Translations under genes and position numbers: made by a program
Part shown: positions 56,807 through 64,000 of the stretch, piece by piece
Position numbering within the stretch: position 1 is the stretch's first letter
Layout of the letters: each line of letters starts with the position of its first letter
The notes under the pieces: model-generated
The model's database searches: none
Told to the model about the DNA's origin: nothing
What the model saw: only the letters and a program-made list of their open reading frames with translations
Assembly: GCF_963860125.1 (NCBI RefSeq)
Contig: NZ_CAWLFA010000001.1
Location: forward strand, 1,116,001 to 1,180,000
Length of the DNA stretch: 64,000 nt
Reading direction: 5' to 3'
Source: Picosynechococcus sp. PCC 7002
GTDB taxonomy: Bacteria > Cyanobacteriota > Cyanobacteriia > Cyanobacteriales > MRBY01

Positions 56807-58147
56807 TCAAAGAAAATCCCAATTGCTTGGCTTGTAATAACTATCCAAATTGATTTTTTTCCAAAACTCCTCAACTTCTGCTGTGGAAAACAGTCCAAAC
56901 TGATCGAGTATTTGGTTGAGTAAATGTTCAACGTGAGACGTTTTTATATTTAGAGGTAATGACAAGTCGCCATTTTGATATTGTTCAGTTAACATAAGCC
57001 TTGATTCAGAGTACCAAGTACTCTCGAAGCTTTTTTTACTGAGAAAATTACCATACGAAGCTAGGGACCAAGGACTTCCGTTCAACTCATTAAGCAAATA
57101 CCCTACTCCTCGGTGATCTACTTGAGAAGCCCAGCTTAAACCTAAAGCTCTATTGAAAATTTTCCGTTCAGAAATGTTATGAAATAAGTGATGTTTTAGA
57201 TCAATGCGAATTCCGTTTCCTTTTGTAAGGAAAGGTACTACAATATCTTTTACACGTTGAGGTAAAAGGGCAAACTGCTCATATCTAAACTGGTTGTATT
57301 TTGGAGTTGTATCGTTATTGTAATAAACAACTTTTGGCCGGAAACTGGCATATTTTAAGCCGCCATTAGTTCTACTATACAAAACGTCTAAAGCTTGCCC
57401 AATTTCCAATAACTCACTATCGGAGATCACCGGATCGATAGCGTATCCTACACCTACAGATGATGGAATCTCCTTAGATTTGGTAGCGAACTTAACGACA
57501 TTATTAATTACTTGAAAATACGCATCTTCACCTATTCTATACTCTGCATGATGAGTAATAGGAGAGCTTGAATTCAGGCTGACCCTAATAAATCGTGGTG
57601 GATTGTCTAATATCTCATTAACTACTTCGCCTTTTAAATGCAAGCCATGTGTAAACATTCCCCAACTCATGCCGCACTTTTTAACATGCTTTATTATTTT
57701 TCCAAAGTCGGGATTCAAAAGTGGTTCTCCTCCTCCAGTTAATGTAACAGACCTTACTCCCCCATCTGAAAGCATTGAAATCAATCGAAGGTAATCCGAG
57801 GTATTGGCAAATGTTGTTAACGAAGCATTTTTATCATCTTCGTATCTTGCCTTATTAATTCTGTATGTACACTTCGGACATCTAGCATCGCATGATAGGC
57901 TAGGCCACATTTCAAAAGTTATTGGAATGATCTTGTTTACGTTTCCCAATAGAAACTCAGAAAAATTTTTTCTGTGAAAAACTATTTTAATTGAGTCTTC
58001 CCCCCAATCATCTCTCTTCCCACTTTTAACTTCTTGAAAACCTTTGAGCTGATTCTGAATAAAAAGGACAAGTTTATCTACTTTAGAAACTTCACTGAAT
58101 GAAAGAGATGAGTTGGACACGATAAATATTCCTCCCAATTGTACCAA
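56807..58147 (-). CDS. Radical SAM protein
   Basis: 446 residues. The iron-sulfur motif is CDARCPKC (Cys 86, 90, 93), followed by TLTGGGEPLLNPDF, the SAM-binding GGE motif. The C-terminal 200 residues have no SPASM cysteines and no family I recognise. It should make a 5'-deoxyadenosyl radical for methylation, epimerisation or another difficult step on a sugar or peptide. It is 15 bases after the FkbM gene and lies upstream of the GT-B-like gene. Confidence 0.82.
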   Translation of the reverse strand: MVQLGGIFIVSNSSLSFSEVSKVDKLVLFIQNQLKGFQEVKSGKRDDWGEDSIKIVFHRKNFSEFLLGNVNKIIPITFEMWPSLSCDARCPKCTYRINKARYEDDKNASLTTFANTSDYLRLISMLSDGGVRSVTLTGGGEPLLNPDFGKIIKHVKKCGMSWGMFTHGLHLKGEVVNEILDNPPRFIRVSLNSSSPITHHAEYRIGEDAYFQVINNVVKFATKSKEIPSSVGVGYAIDPVISDSELLEIGQALDVLYSRTNGGLKYASFRPKVVYYNNDTTPKYNQFRYEQFALLPQRVKDIVVPFLTKGNGIRIDLKHHLFHNISERKIFNRALGLSWASQVDHRGVGYLLNELNGSPWSLASYGNFLSKKSFESTWYSESRLMLTEQYQNGDLSLPLNIKTSHVEHLLNQILDQFGLFSTAEVEEFWKKINLDSYYKPSNWDFL

Positions 58148-58162
58148 TTGTACAATTACGAT

Positions 58163-58906
58163 TCATGAAATCTTAGTGTCAGCTTTGACCATCAAGCAAT
58201 CAAATTCAATTACTTGAAGAGTAGGTTTTACATAAGTGACAGGGTACATGCCCGACAAACTAAATCCAGCCTCTTGAAAGAGCGAGATACTATATAACAT
58301 ATCAGGCATACTATGATAAATCGGAACAACAGAAACCTCGCTTTGCAACGCGACTATGTTTTTGAGCAGAGTGCCAGCACCAGAAAATACTTCTAGATCG
58401 TAACCTTGAGTATCCATTTTGAGGTATATTCTCATTTTATCTATATTTTTTACAACTTCAACGAGAAAATTGTCTAATCTACGAACTGAAACGACTTCAT
58501 TTTTGTCACCTATAGATTCTTTGCCAAATCTTTGTTCACACAAAGAATTCGATAACAGAAATGAAGAGAATGTAGACTTGTCTGAAACATGTAATATTTG
58601 CTCTTTATTCTGTTTGCCTAAAGCCAAATTATAAGTATACCAATTTGAGTCTTTACTAGCGGCTTGGCTCAATAACCGATACTCCTTGGATAATGGCTCA
58701 AAGGAGATGATTGTCCCTACGTAGCCGATATCTCGTAAAACCGAAGCAAATTGACCTTCATTTGCGCCAACATCTAGAATAAGGTTTACCTCATATTCTT
58801 TCAATATAGTTCTTAACCTTAGCAACTGTAAGCAGTCATAAACTTCCTTAGTGTATTTGATCTCATTTCCTATTGATATAGGATATTCCTCGGTATTGAG
58901 AATCAT
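58163..58906 (-). CDS. FkbM-family methyltransferase
   Basis: 247 residues. Motif I is LILDVGANEGQFASVLRDIG, and the FkbM blocks IISFEPLSKEY, VSVRRLDNFL and YLKMDTQGYDLEVFSGA are clear. Such enzymes O-methylate sugars or polyketides. It is the first gene of the block, starting 51 bases after the attI-like crossover, so it is the one best placed to be transcribed from an integron promoter. Confidence 0.85.
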   Translation of the reverse strand: MILNTEEYPISIGNEIKYTKEVYDCLQLLRLRTILKEYEVNLILDVGANEGQFASVLRDIGYVGTIISFEPLSKEYRLLSQAASKDSNWYTYNLALGKQNKEQILHVSDKSTFSSFLLSNSLCEQRFGKESIGDKNEVVSVRRLDNFLVEVVKNIDKMRIYLKMDTQGYDLEVFSGAGTLLKNIVALQSEVSVVPIYHSMPDMLYSISLFQEAGFSLSGMYPVTYVKPTLQVIEFDCLMVKADTKIS

Positions 58907-58951
58907 CGGAGTGCATTTCCCTATGTCAATGAACAGTTATTTATTTCGTGG

Positions 58952-58958
58952 GCCTAAC
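58952..58958 (-). other. attI-like core site
   Basis: Minus strand GTTAGGC (58958-58952), within ACTAGTTAGGCCC, matches the GTTRRRY crossover of integron attI sites. It lies between the integrase relic and the first cassette, where attI is expected. The following cassette's opening TTAGGC is complementary to GCCTAA of the attC that closes it at 51961-51967. Confidence 0.6.
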
Positions 58959-58964
58959 TAGTGA

Positions 58965-58987
58965 TTATACGGATGATTTCCGTATAA
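58965..58987. promoter_or_regulatory. Perfect inverted repeat beside attI
   Basis: TTATACGGA (58965-58973) and TCCGTATAA (58979-58987) are a perfect nine-base inverted repeat around TGATT. It sits six bases from the attI-like core, between the divergent cassette operon and the integrase relic. It could be an operator for either, an integrase-binding arm, or a hairpin. It does not match a LexA box. Confidence 0.5.
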
Positions 58988-59114
58988 AATTCTCTCTGTT
59001 ACTTTTATATGGAAAGTTTCTGCATAAACAGCCGAAAATGGGGTGTTAAGCAGAATGAGTCCGCATAGCATCTTTATTAGAGGCGATATACAGATTCTAA
59101 AATCCTACGTGACA

Positions 59115-59295
59115 ATGACACCAGCCCCACTGCGGAAGTTGTTAGATGGGGTATGTGAGGTCTATTCGTCTCGAACATTACTCCTACCGTACCGATCAGA
59201 GTTATTTGGACTGGATTCGGCGGTATCTGCGTTATCACCAGTGCGGCCTTTGGTTGGTTTATCCAGCGTCGAACAGCATTACCAAGGCCGACTAG
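59115..59295 (+). pseudogene. Integron integrase (IntI) N-terminal relic
   Basis: From ATG 59115 the frame reads MTPAPLRKLLDGVCEV. Deleting one T at about 59163 lets it continue IRLEHYSYRTDQSYLDWIRR then YLRYHQ, the N-terminal SAM-like DNA-binding domain of integron integrases. After Gln (59241) the match ends, and the frame stops at 59293-59295. The catalytic domain with the RHRY residues is absent. So about 42 of roughly 320 residues remain, with one frameshift. Confidence 0.75.
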
Positions 59296-59427
59296 AGAGG
59301 ATTCTCGTCCCTAAAAAATATTTTGTTACAAGAACATAGAGCCAAGGCAACCAATCAATACAATGGTTCAAGTCTGCTTGGCTCCCCCGTCATGGGGCTG
59401 ACTAACGAATTGTGAGGTGCAACAACA

Positions 59428-60969
59428 ATGGGTGTAATTGACTGGGCGATTGTGGCGATCTATGGCTTGATTGTCATTGCCATCGGCGTCATCGCCAGCC
59501 GCAAACAAACCAATACGGACGAATATTTTCGGGGTGCACGGCAAATCCCCTGGTGGGCGATCGCCTTTTCGATCATCGCCACTTCCTTTTCTGCTGCCTC
59601 ACTCTTGGGGGGGCCAGGGGAAGGCTATACCAATGGCTTTCTATACCTCCAACTCCAACTAGGCGATCTCCTTGGCTATGGCCTCGTGATCGCCCTGCTC
59701 CTCCCATTTTTTGTGCGGCTGAACCTCACTACCGCCTACGAGTACCTCGAAAAACGCTTCGATGCTAAAACCCGTTCCCTCGGCTCCCTCTGCTTTTTGC
59801 TCTTTGTCATTGCCCGGCTAGGGGGATTGCTCTATGCCGCTTCCCTCGTGGTCGCCACGGTGACGGATATACCCATTAGCATCGCCATTCTGCTCGTAGG
59901 GCTCGTCTCGATTGTCTACACCGTCGCTGGGGGCATTACCGCCGTCGTTTGGACAGATGTGTTGCAGTTTGCGATGATTTTTGTCGGGATTGGTGCAGGG
60001 ATCTGGACTGCCGTGAATGGGGTTCCTGGCGGTTTTGGGGAGCTATGGCAAGTGGCGGCGGCCAATGATAAGCTTGCAGTCTTTAATTTTTCCTGGGATC
60101 CAGGCTCCATCCGGTCTTTACCGACAGCCCTCTTTGCCTACGGGATCCTTGCTTTTGCCGTAGCTGGCACCAATCAGCAATCTGTACAGCGTTATGTTTC
60201 CTGCGCCGACGAAACTTCAGCCCGCAAAGCGATTTTACTCGGTTGGTTTTCCGGTCTTGTGGGGGTAGCGGCCACGCTTTTACTAGGGGTGCTGCTGTTT
60301 GGGTTTTACAACATCAATGGGGGGTTGCCCACCGAAGTGCCCGCCGACGGTATTTTGTCCCACTTCATTATCAATCAAGTACCCCCAGGGGCGTCTGGCT
60401 TTTTGGTAGCCGCGATTTTTGCAGCAGCGATGTCTTCCATTGACTCGGCCCTCCATTCCCTCGCGACTTGCATTACCGTCGATTTCTATGACCGCTACCG
60501 TCAACCTAAAGCCAGCGAAAAACAATCTCTACGCATTGCACAGATCCTGATCGTGATTTGGGGCTTAGTGGGTATTGGGGCGGCGTTTTATGTGGCCTCA
60601 ACGGGGAAAGATCTACTGGAATTTCTGGTGAGCTATACCACCATGTTCCTGGGGCCATTGCTCGGTATTTTCTTGATGGGGGTTTTGTGTCCTCGGGTCA
60701 ACGGTACGGGCGCTTTTTATGGAACGGTGGCCGCAGTCATTTTGGTGATTATTGGCTCGAATGCGGAATGGCTGACCTTCCCTGGTATTTGGCGGTCGGC
60801 GATCACGGCTCCCCTGGGGATTTTGCTGGGCTATGGGATCTCCCTGCTGGGTCAAATTCCGCCCCGGCGATCGCTACAGGGGCTCACCCTCTGGAGCCAA
60901 ACCCAAGGGACTAAACCCCTAGGAAGACCGGGCCTAGAGGAAGATGTTTCTCGCTATGAGGATTATTAG
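59428..60969 (+). CDS. Sodium/solute symporter (SSS family)
   Basis: 513 residues with about 13 membrane helices. The start has IAIGVIASRKQTNTDEYFRG and RQIPWWAIAFSIIATSFSAA, a sodium-site region of SSS transporters; AAIFAAAMSSIDSALHSLAT is the conserved TM8 motif. It uses a sodium gradient to import a solute that cannot be named (proline, sugars and carboxylates are all known). The leader shows a CCCC/GGGG hairpin at 59384-59396, of unknown meaning. Confidence 0.88.
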   Translation: MGVIDWAIVAIYGLIVIAIGVIASRKQTNTDEYFRGARQIPWWAIAFSIIATSFSAASLLGGPGEGYTNGFLYLQLQLGDLLGYGLVIALLLPFFVRLNLTTAYEYLEKRFDAKTRSLGSLCFLLFVIARLGGLLYAASLVVATVTDIPISIAILLVGLVSIVYTVAGGITAVVWTDVLQFAMIFVGIGAGIWTAVNGVPGGFGELWQVAAANDKLAVFNFSWDPGSIRSLPTALFAYGILAFAVAGTNQQSVQRYVSCADETSARKAILLGWFSGLVGVAATLLLGVLLFGFYNINGGLPTEVPADGILSHFIINQVPPGASGFLVAAIFAAAMSSIDSALHSLATCITVDFYDRYRQPKASEKQSLRIAQILIVIWGLVGIGAAFYVASTGKDLLEFLVSYTTMFLGPLLGIFLMGVLCPRVNGTGAFYGTVAAVILVIIGSNAEWLTFPGIWRSAITAPLGILLGYGISLLGQIPPRRSLQGLTLWSQTQGTKPLGRPGLEEDVSRYEDY

Positions 60970-61106
60970 GCATTTGTATCGATAGGCTGAGAGTAGGGTC
61001 AAATGGCGCGTTGCACCACGGCTCCGCTTAAAAGTTTAACGACAGGGGCCAGGGGAATCCGATATAATTTTTTGGCAAGTTCAATCCATCTCAAGATCGT
61101 AAAACC

Positions 61107-61580
61107 ATGGCACTTCTGACCACCGGCAAAAGCTTCATTCGCACCGTAGAAAAGTCTGGCGCAGTTGCAGTCTATGCTCCCCTTGAGGGTGGTTTTGAAG
61201 GCCGCTATGTGCGTCGTTTACGTTGCTCTGGTTATTCAGTGGTCAATTTGACGGCGCGGGGTTTGGGAGATGTGGCGGCCTATTTAACGCAATACCACGG
61301 GATTCGCCCCCCCCACCTGGGTAAAAAAGATATTGCTGGCAGTGGCGCGGCGGTGGGTCTCCGGTATTATGTGCCGGGAATTGCGAGCTACCAATTGGAA
61401 AATCTCCCCCAAAAGAGCAAAGGGATTATTCTCTGGATCATTGAAGGGTTTGTGCTTTCTCGCCAGGAACAGGAATACCTTGTGAGCCTGACCCAAGACA
61501 ATCCTCAGATTAAAGTGGTCGTGGAAATGGGTGGCGATCGCCAATTTTCCTTTAAGCCCCTGGCTGACCTCTTGGTTTAG
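61107..61580 (+). CDS. ndhN: NAD(P)H-quinone oxidoreductase subunit N
   Basis: 157 residues matching NdhN throughout: GGFEGRYVRRLRCSGYSVVN, TARGLGDVAAYLTQYHGIRP, PHLGKKDIAG and VGLRYYVPGI. NdhN is an oxygenic-photosynthesis-specific subunit of the NDH-1 hydrophilic arm, near ferredoxin binding, serving cyclic electron flow and respiration at thylakoids. Its stop abuts the stop of the convergent MFS gene without a gap. Confidence 0.96.
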   Translation: MALLTTGKSFIRTVEKSGAVAVYAPLEGGFEGRYVRRLRCSGYSVVNLTARGLGDVAAYLTQYHGIRPPHLGKKDIAGSGAAVGLRYYVPGIASYQLENLPQKSKGIILWIIEGFVLSRQEQEYLVSLTQDNPQIKVVVEMGGDRQFSFKPLADLLV

Positions 61581-62765
61581 TTAGAGAGCCGGGCGTAATT
61601 TTAAATAACCGTACAAAGAAGTTACGCCCACCACAATGCCGACAACAATTAAGCTGCCGTTAAGCCCCCAAAGCCACGTTGCCCCATTGGCGATCGCCGC
61701 CAGCCCGATAAACAGCAACCGAAACGCAAAGCTATTCAGGGAAATCAGGGTTGCCCGTAGGTTCGAGGGAATTCGCTCATTGAGATAGCTCAAGACCAAC
61801 GGTGTGTTGCAGCCCCGCACAAGATAAATAACGACAATTAATAGAATCCCCCAGAGGTTTTCAATCAGGCCCATCGCAATGTAGGCGATCGCCATACATC
61901 CGGGCAGCAGCGCAAATAAGCGGCGGTAGGAAAACCAGCGGACGAAAGTGTGAACGCGCCAAGAAATAAGGGCCATTGCCCCGTGGAATAGTAACCAAGA
62001 CCAGCCCAGTTGGGTCAAACCCAGACCCCGGTCTACAAGATATTCCTGGGAAACCCACACCACTAAAAAAGAACCGCAACTTAAGGATGCCGAAAAGAGC
62101 AGCAGCCACCGGAGCGATCGCCTTTCCTGAAAAATTGCCCGAATCTGCGGCAACAAAGTACGCCAGCCCGGTGTTTTTTCTGGGTGTTGCTGGGGCGGTT
62201 CCCGGAGCGTCAATGCCAACCCCAGATAAGCGCCAATGCAGAGAGTTTGCAAATAAAACGGATAGCGCAGATCCCACTGGGCGACCCAAGCTCCCATGAG
62301 ACCACAGACCGCTTCTGTAATACCCATGATTGCGACTCCTTTTCCTTCCCAGGCTGCATATTTTTCGGTTCGATTCAGGGCAAGCAAACTATCGTAGGCG
62401 ATCGCACTATCGGCTCCAGAGATTAAACTACCGCCAAGCCCTGTCAAGATTTCGGCCCAGGCAAACCAGCTAAAACTCCCTTGGGTGCAATAAATCAGCC
62501 AACCCACCAACCACAAACTCGCCCCCAGCACGAGACTATTTTTGCGGCCAAATTGATCGGCAAAATAACCCGACGGAATTTCCCCCACAAAGATCGCCGC
62601 CGACAAAATCGCCTTGAGTAACACCGCCTGGGCAATGGATAAACCCTGGGATTCGTAAAACAGCACGATGACCGGAATTGGAAACCAAGCAGATTCAAGG
62701 CCCTTGAGAAGCCAGAGGGTTGTTAAATTTTTTGTGATCAGTTCTGCTGGCTTTAAATACCCCAT
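61581..62765 (-). CDS. MFS transporter
   Basis: 394 residues with 12 predicted membrane helices. The loop motif between TM2 and TM3 is GYFADQFGRKNSL (GxxxD...GRR/K type), and a second GADSAIAYDSLLAL follows TM3-4, typical of a drug/metabolite exporter subgroup. Substrate is unknown. Pro and Gly pattern is normal for the family, and the length is ordinary. Confidence 0.85.
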   Translation of the reverse strand: MGYLKPAELITKNLTTLWLLKGLESAWFPIPVIVLFYESQGLSIAQAVLLKAILSAAIFVGEIPSGYFADQFGRKNSLVLGASLWLVGWLIYCTQGSFSWFAWAEILTGLGGSLISGADSAIAYDSLLALNRTEKYAAWEGKGVAIMGITEAVCGLMGAWVAQWDLRYPFYLQTLCIGAYLGLALTLREPPQQHPEKTPGWRTLLPQIRAIFQERRSLRWLLLFSASLSCGSFLVVWVSQEYLVDRGLGLTQLGWSWLLFHGAMALISWRVHTFVRWFSYRRLFALLPGCMAIAYIAMGLIENLWGILLIVVIYLVRGCNTPLVLSYLNERIPSNLRATLISLNSFAFRLLFIGLAAIANGATWLWGLNGSLIVVGIVVGVTSLYGYLKLRPAL

Positions 62766-63066
62766 GTTTTGTTAAAGACACCATTGGTTTTACTAGGTGT
62801 TGCGAAACTCCGATTGATATTGCTCGCCTCAATCGCTCAGCCCTTGTACCCGCCGGCGATTAAGAAACAATAAGCAACGACTGTCAAGCATAAATCGTCA
62901 CTACAATGACAAATATTTCAAGGTGCTGCAAAAGACCTCAAAAAATTCAAATCTTACCCTAAGCAAACGTTTTTCGATCGGTTGAGACCGCCCCCAAAAA
63001 GGCAATGTATTTGAGGTTCCTGGAGATTCACCGCTCTTTATTGTCGATTTCTTGAACTGATTGATT
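62766..63066. other. Intergenic region without a gene
   Basis: These 301 bases separate the divergent MFS and DUF4333 genes and must hold both promoters. I see no strong repeat, RNA gene or coding frame; the minus-strand frame over this stretch has no family likeness. Confidence 0.4.
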
Positions 63067-63636
63067 ATGGTTCGTGTCACAAATCCTTTGTTACAGCCGT
63101 TGCTACGTGCCATTGCGCCCCTAGCGGTGCTGACCCTCGCTGGCTGTTCTTTTTCCGTCGAGGGCTTATCCTTTGGTTTCGGGAACAGAACCCTCGATGC
63201 TGAAAAACTCGAAACAGAAATCTCCCAAGGACTTACCACCCAAACGGGATTGGCGACGACAGCAGTGACTTGCCCTGAAGATAAAGCCATCGAAGCGGGC
63301 AATGTGTTTAGCTGTGAGGCCGCTTTGGAAGGAGGTCAGACCCTCGCCATTCAAGTCACCCAAAGTGATGACGAGGGTAATGTTAACTGGAGTGCCGATG
63401 AGGGCCTCGCAAATCTCCGGGGATTAATCTCCAGTGAGACTTTAGAAACACAAATCGCCCAGGGTATCGCTGAACAACTGAACGTCGAAGCGACCATCGA
63501 TTGCGGTGCTCCCTATCGGATCTTGCTCACCGGCGAAAGTTTTAACTGCACAGCCACGGATAACTCTGGTAATTCGGCTTCTGTGGCAGTAACCGCTGAG
63601 GATGATGCGGGCAATGTGGTGTGGCGACTGCAATAA
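63067..63636 (+). CDS. DUF4333 tandem-repeat lipoprotein
   Basis: 189 residues from ATG 63067 (the TTG at 63061 is two codons earlier). The signal peptide ends in the lipobox LTLAGC (Cys about 27). Two DUF4333 units follow (about 43-110 and 120-189), each of pattern LE(T)xI(S/A)QG(L/I)...C...FxC, with two Cys each that could form disulfides. It is probably anchored on the outside of the membrane. Function is unknown. Confidence 0.78.
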   Translation: MVRVTNPLLQPLLRAIAPLAVLTLAGCSFSVEGLSFGFGNRTLDAEKLETEISQGLTTQTGLATTAVTCPEDKAIEAGNVFSCEAALEGGQTLAIQVTQSDDEGNVNWSADEGLANLRGLISSETLETQIAQGIAEQLNVEATIDCGAPYRILLTGESFNCTATDNSGNSASVAVTAEDDAGNVVWRLQ

Positions 63637-63739
63637 ATTGGGCTTCGGGATTTCCAGAGTGCCCCAAAAGGCGATCGCCACCTTGTAAAATACCCACTTA
63701 ACCATTGAGTTTTTTAGCAGCAAGCAACCTCAAAGCATT

Positions 63740-64000
63740 ATGGACGCAACAACGCGGGTAGAACTGGGAGAAAATAGCTACGATATTGCGATCGCCAAAG
63801 AAAGCCTCCAACAAATCGGGACTTTTCTCCGTCCCCTCGACTTGGGTCAGAAGGTCTTAATCGTCTCCAACCCGGAAATTTACGGCCACTACGGCGAAAC
63901 GGTGGTGAATTCTCTCCAGGCCGCTGGCTTTAGCGTTGATACCCACCTAATCCCTGCTGGAGAACAATATAAAAATCTGGCCTCCATCGAAAAAATTTAC
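63740..64000 (+). CDS. aroB: 3-dehydroquinate synthase AroB, 3' end outside the window
   Basis: 87 codons from ATG 63740 run off the right edge. The translation begins [18 protein letters not shown] and continues [20 protein letters not shown] and [20 protein letters not shown], all matching AroB. The VSNP and PAGEQYK segments are NAD- and substrate-binding regions. AroB closes the first ring of the shikimate pathway. Confidence 0.9.
   Translation, partial: MDATTRVELGENSYDIAIAKESLQQIGTFLRPLDLGQKVLIVSNPEIYGHYGETVVNSLQAAGFSVDTHLIPAGEQYKNLASIEKIY

Larger units (their letters stand above)
50580..59295 (-). mobile_element. Degenerate integron with a multi-gene first cassette
   Basis: The order from right to left is an integrase relic (plus strand), attI-like site 58952-58958, a 7 kb block of seven minus-strand genes, attC 51882-51967, a one-gene cassette, a degenerate site near 51421-51449, a nuclease cassette, and a half-site at 50594-50602. 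This is the standard integron layout, with integrase and cassettes divergent. The whole stretch lacks the HIP1 octamer that is frequent on both sides. Cassette starts (TTAGGC, TTAGGC, TTAGGTGTC) sit 48-72 bases before the first gene of each unit. Confidence 0.72.

Noticed and set aside
59043..59339. 98-codon open frame as an intact gene
   Set aside because: Only codons from 59115 resemble IntI, and the frame leaves the homologous one at about 59163; it is a relic.
59371..59403. Possible riboswitch in the symporter leader
   Set aside because: Only a short CCCC/GGGG stem and AGTC/GACT flank are present; no known riboswitch core (guanidine, preQ1, glutamine) can be matched.
1..64000. CRISPR array or intact prophage
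   Set aside because: No regularly spaced repeats and no phage structural genes were seen anywhere in the window.

Overview
This is cyanobacterial chromosome. The palindrome GCGATCGC (HIP1) recurs through most of the window. The gene set includes photosystem I assembly (ycf4), phylloquinone synthesis (menG), NDH-1 subunit N (ndhN), System II cytochrome c maturation (ccs1, ccdA), a cyAbrB regulator, a Tab2-type translation factor and a PixD-like BLUF photoreceptor. A unicellular Synechococcus of the PCC 7002 (Picosynechococcus) type is a reasonable guess, but it is not proven from this window.

Layout. 1-28.9 kb is compact core genome: a channel/TrkA-N protein cut by the left edge, DUF445, ccdA-ccs1, an asparaginase, a cyclophilin, ycf4, sdhB, cyAbrB, an alpha-carbonic anhydrase preceded by a LysR-type dyad, a Rieske lipoprotein, pabB-like, menG, a PPP phosphatase, tRNA-Ser(UGA), an acyltransferase, an Hpt protein, murA, tRNA-Leu(CAG), a SpoU methyltransferase, a peroxiredoxin, an agmatinase-like enzyme, a response regulator/histidine kinase pair, mnmG and ubiD. 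28.9-30.64 kb is a small AT-rich accessory patch (lipoprotein, DUF2513 protein, truncated gene). 30.6-50.4 kb is core again: Uma2, a WecG-type glycosyltransferase, smc, YqeG, pixD, Tab2, hslO, an FHA-PrsW fusion, lpdA, DUF58, argJ, sppA and fni. It is interrupted at 43.4-43.7 kb by the decayed right end of an IS200/IS605-type element.

The main discovery is at 50.58-59.30 kb. This stretch has no HIP1 site and is laid out as a degenerate integron. An integrase relic (N-terminal domain only, one-base frameshift) lies on the plus strand at 59115-59295. An attI-like core site (GTTAGGC on the minus strand) lies at 58952-58958. Cassettes run leftward on the minus strand. The first 'cassette' is about 7 kb and carries seven tightly packed genes: FkbM methyltransferase, radical SAM, GT-B-like glycosyltransferase, APH-fold kinase, GT61, a frameshifted radical SAM/SPASM protein and a P-loop kinase. 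It ends at a well-formed attC at 51882-51967. A 0.46 kb cassette with one unknown gene and a 0.84 kb cassette with a NucS-like nuclease follow. The nuclease cassette's first bases are complementary to its own last bases, as expected for a cassette that once was a circle. The seven genes look like a glycan or glycosylated-metabolite pathway, whose product I cannot name.

59.3-64 kb returns to core genes: a sodium/solute symporter, ndhN, an MFS transporter, a DUF4333 lipoprotein, and the start of aroB at the right edge. Several convergent neighbours overlap or abut at their stop codons (2440-2454, 10612-10615, 25303-25306, 47563-47566, 61580/61581), which leaves no room for a terminator between them.
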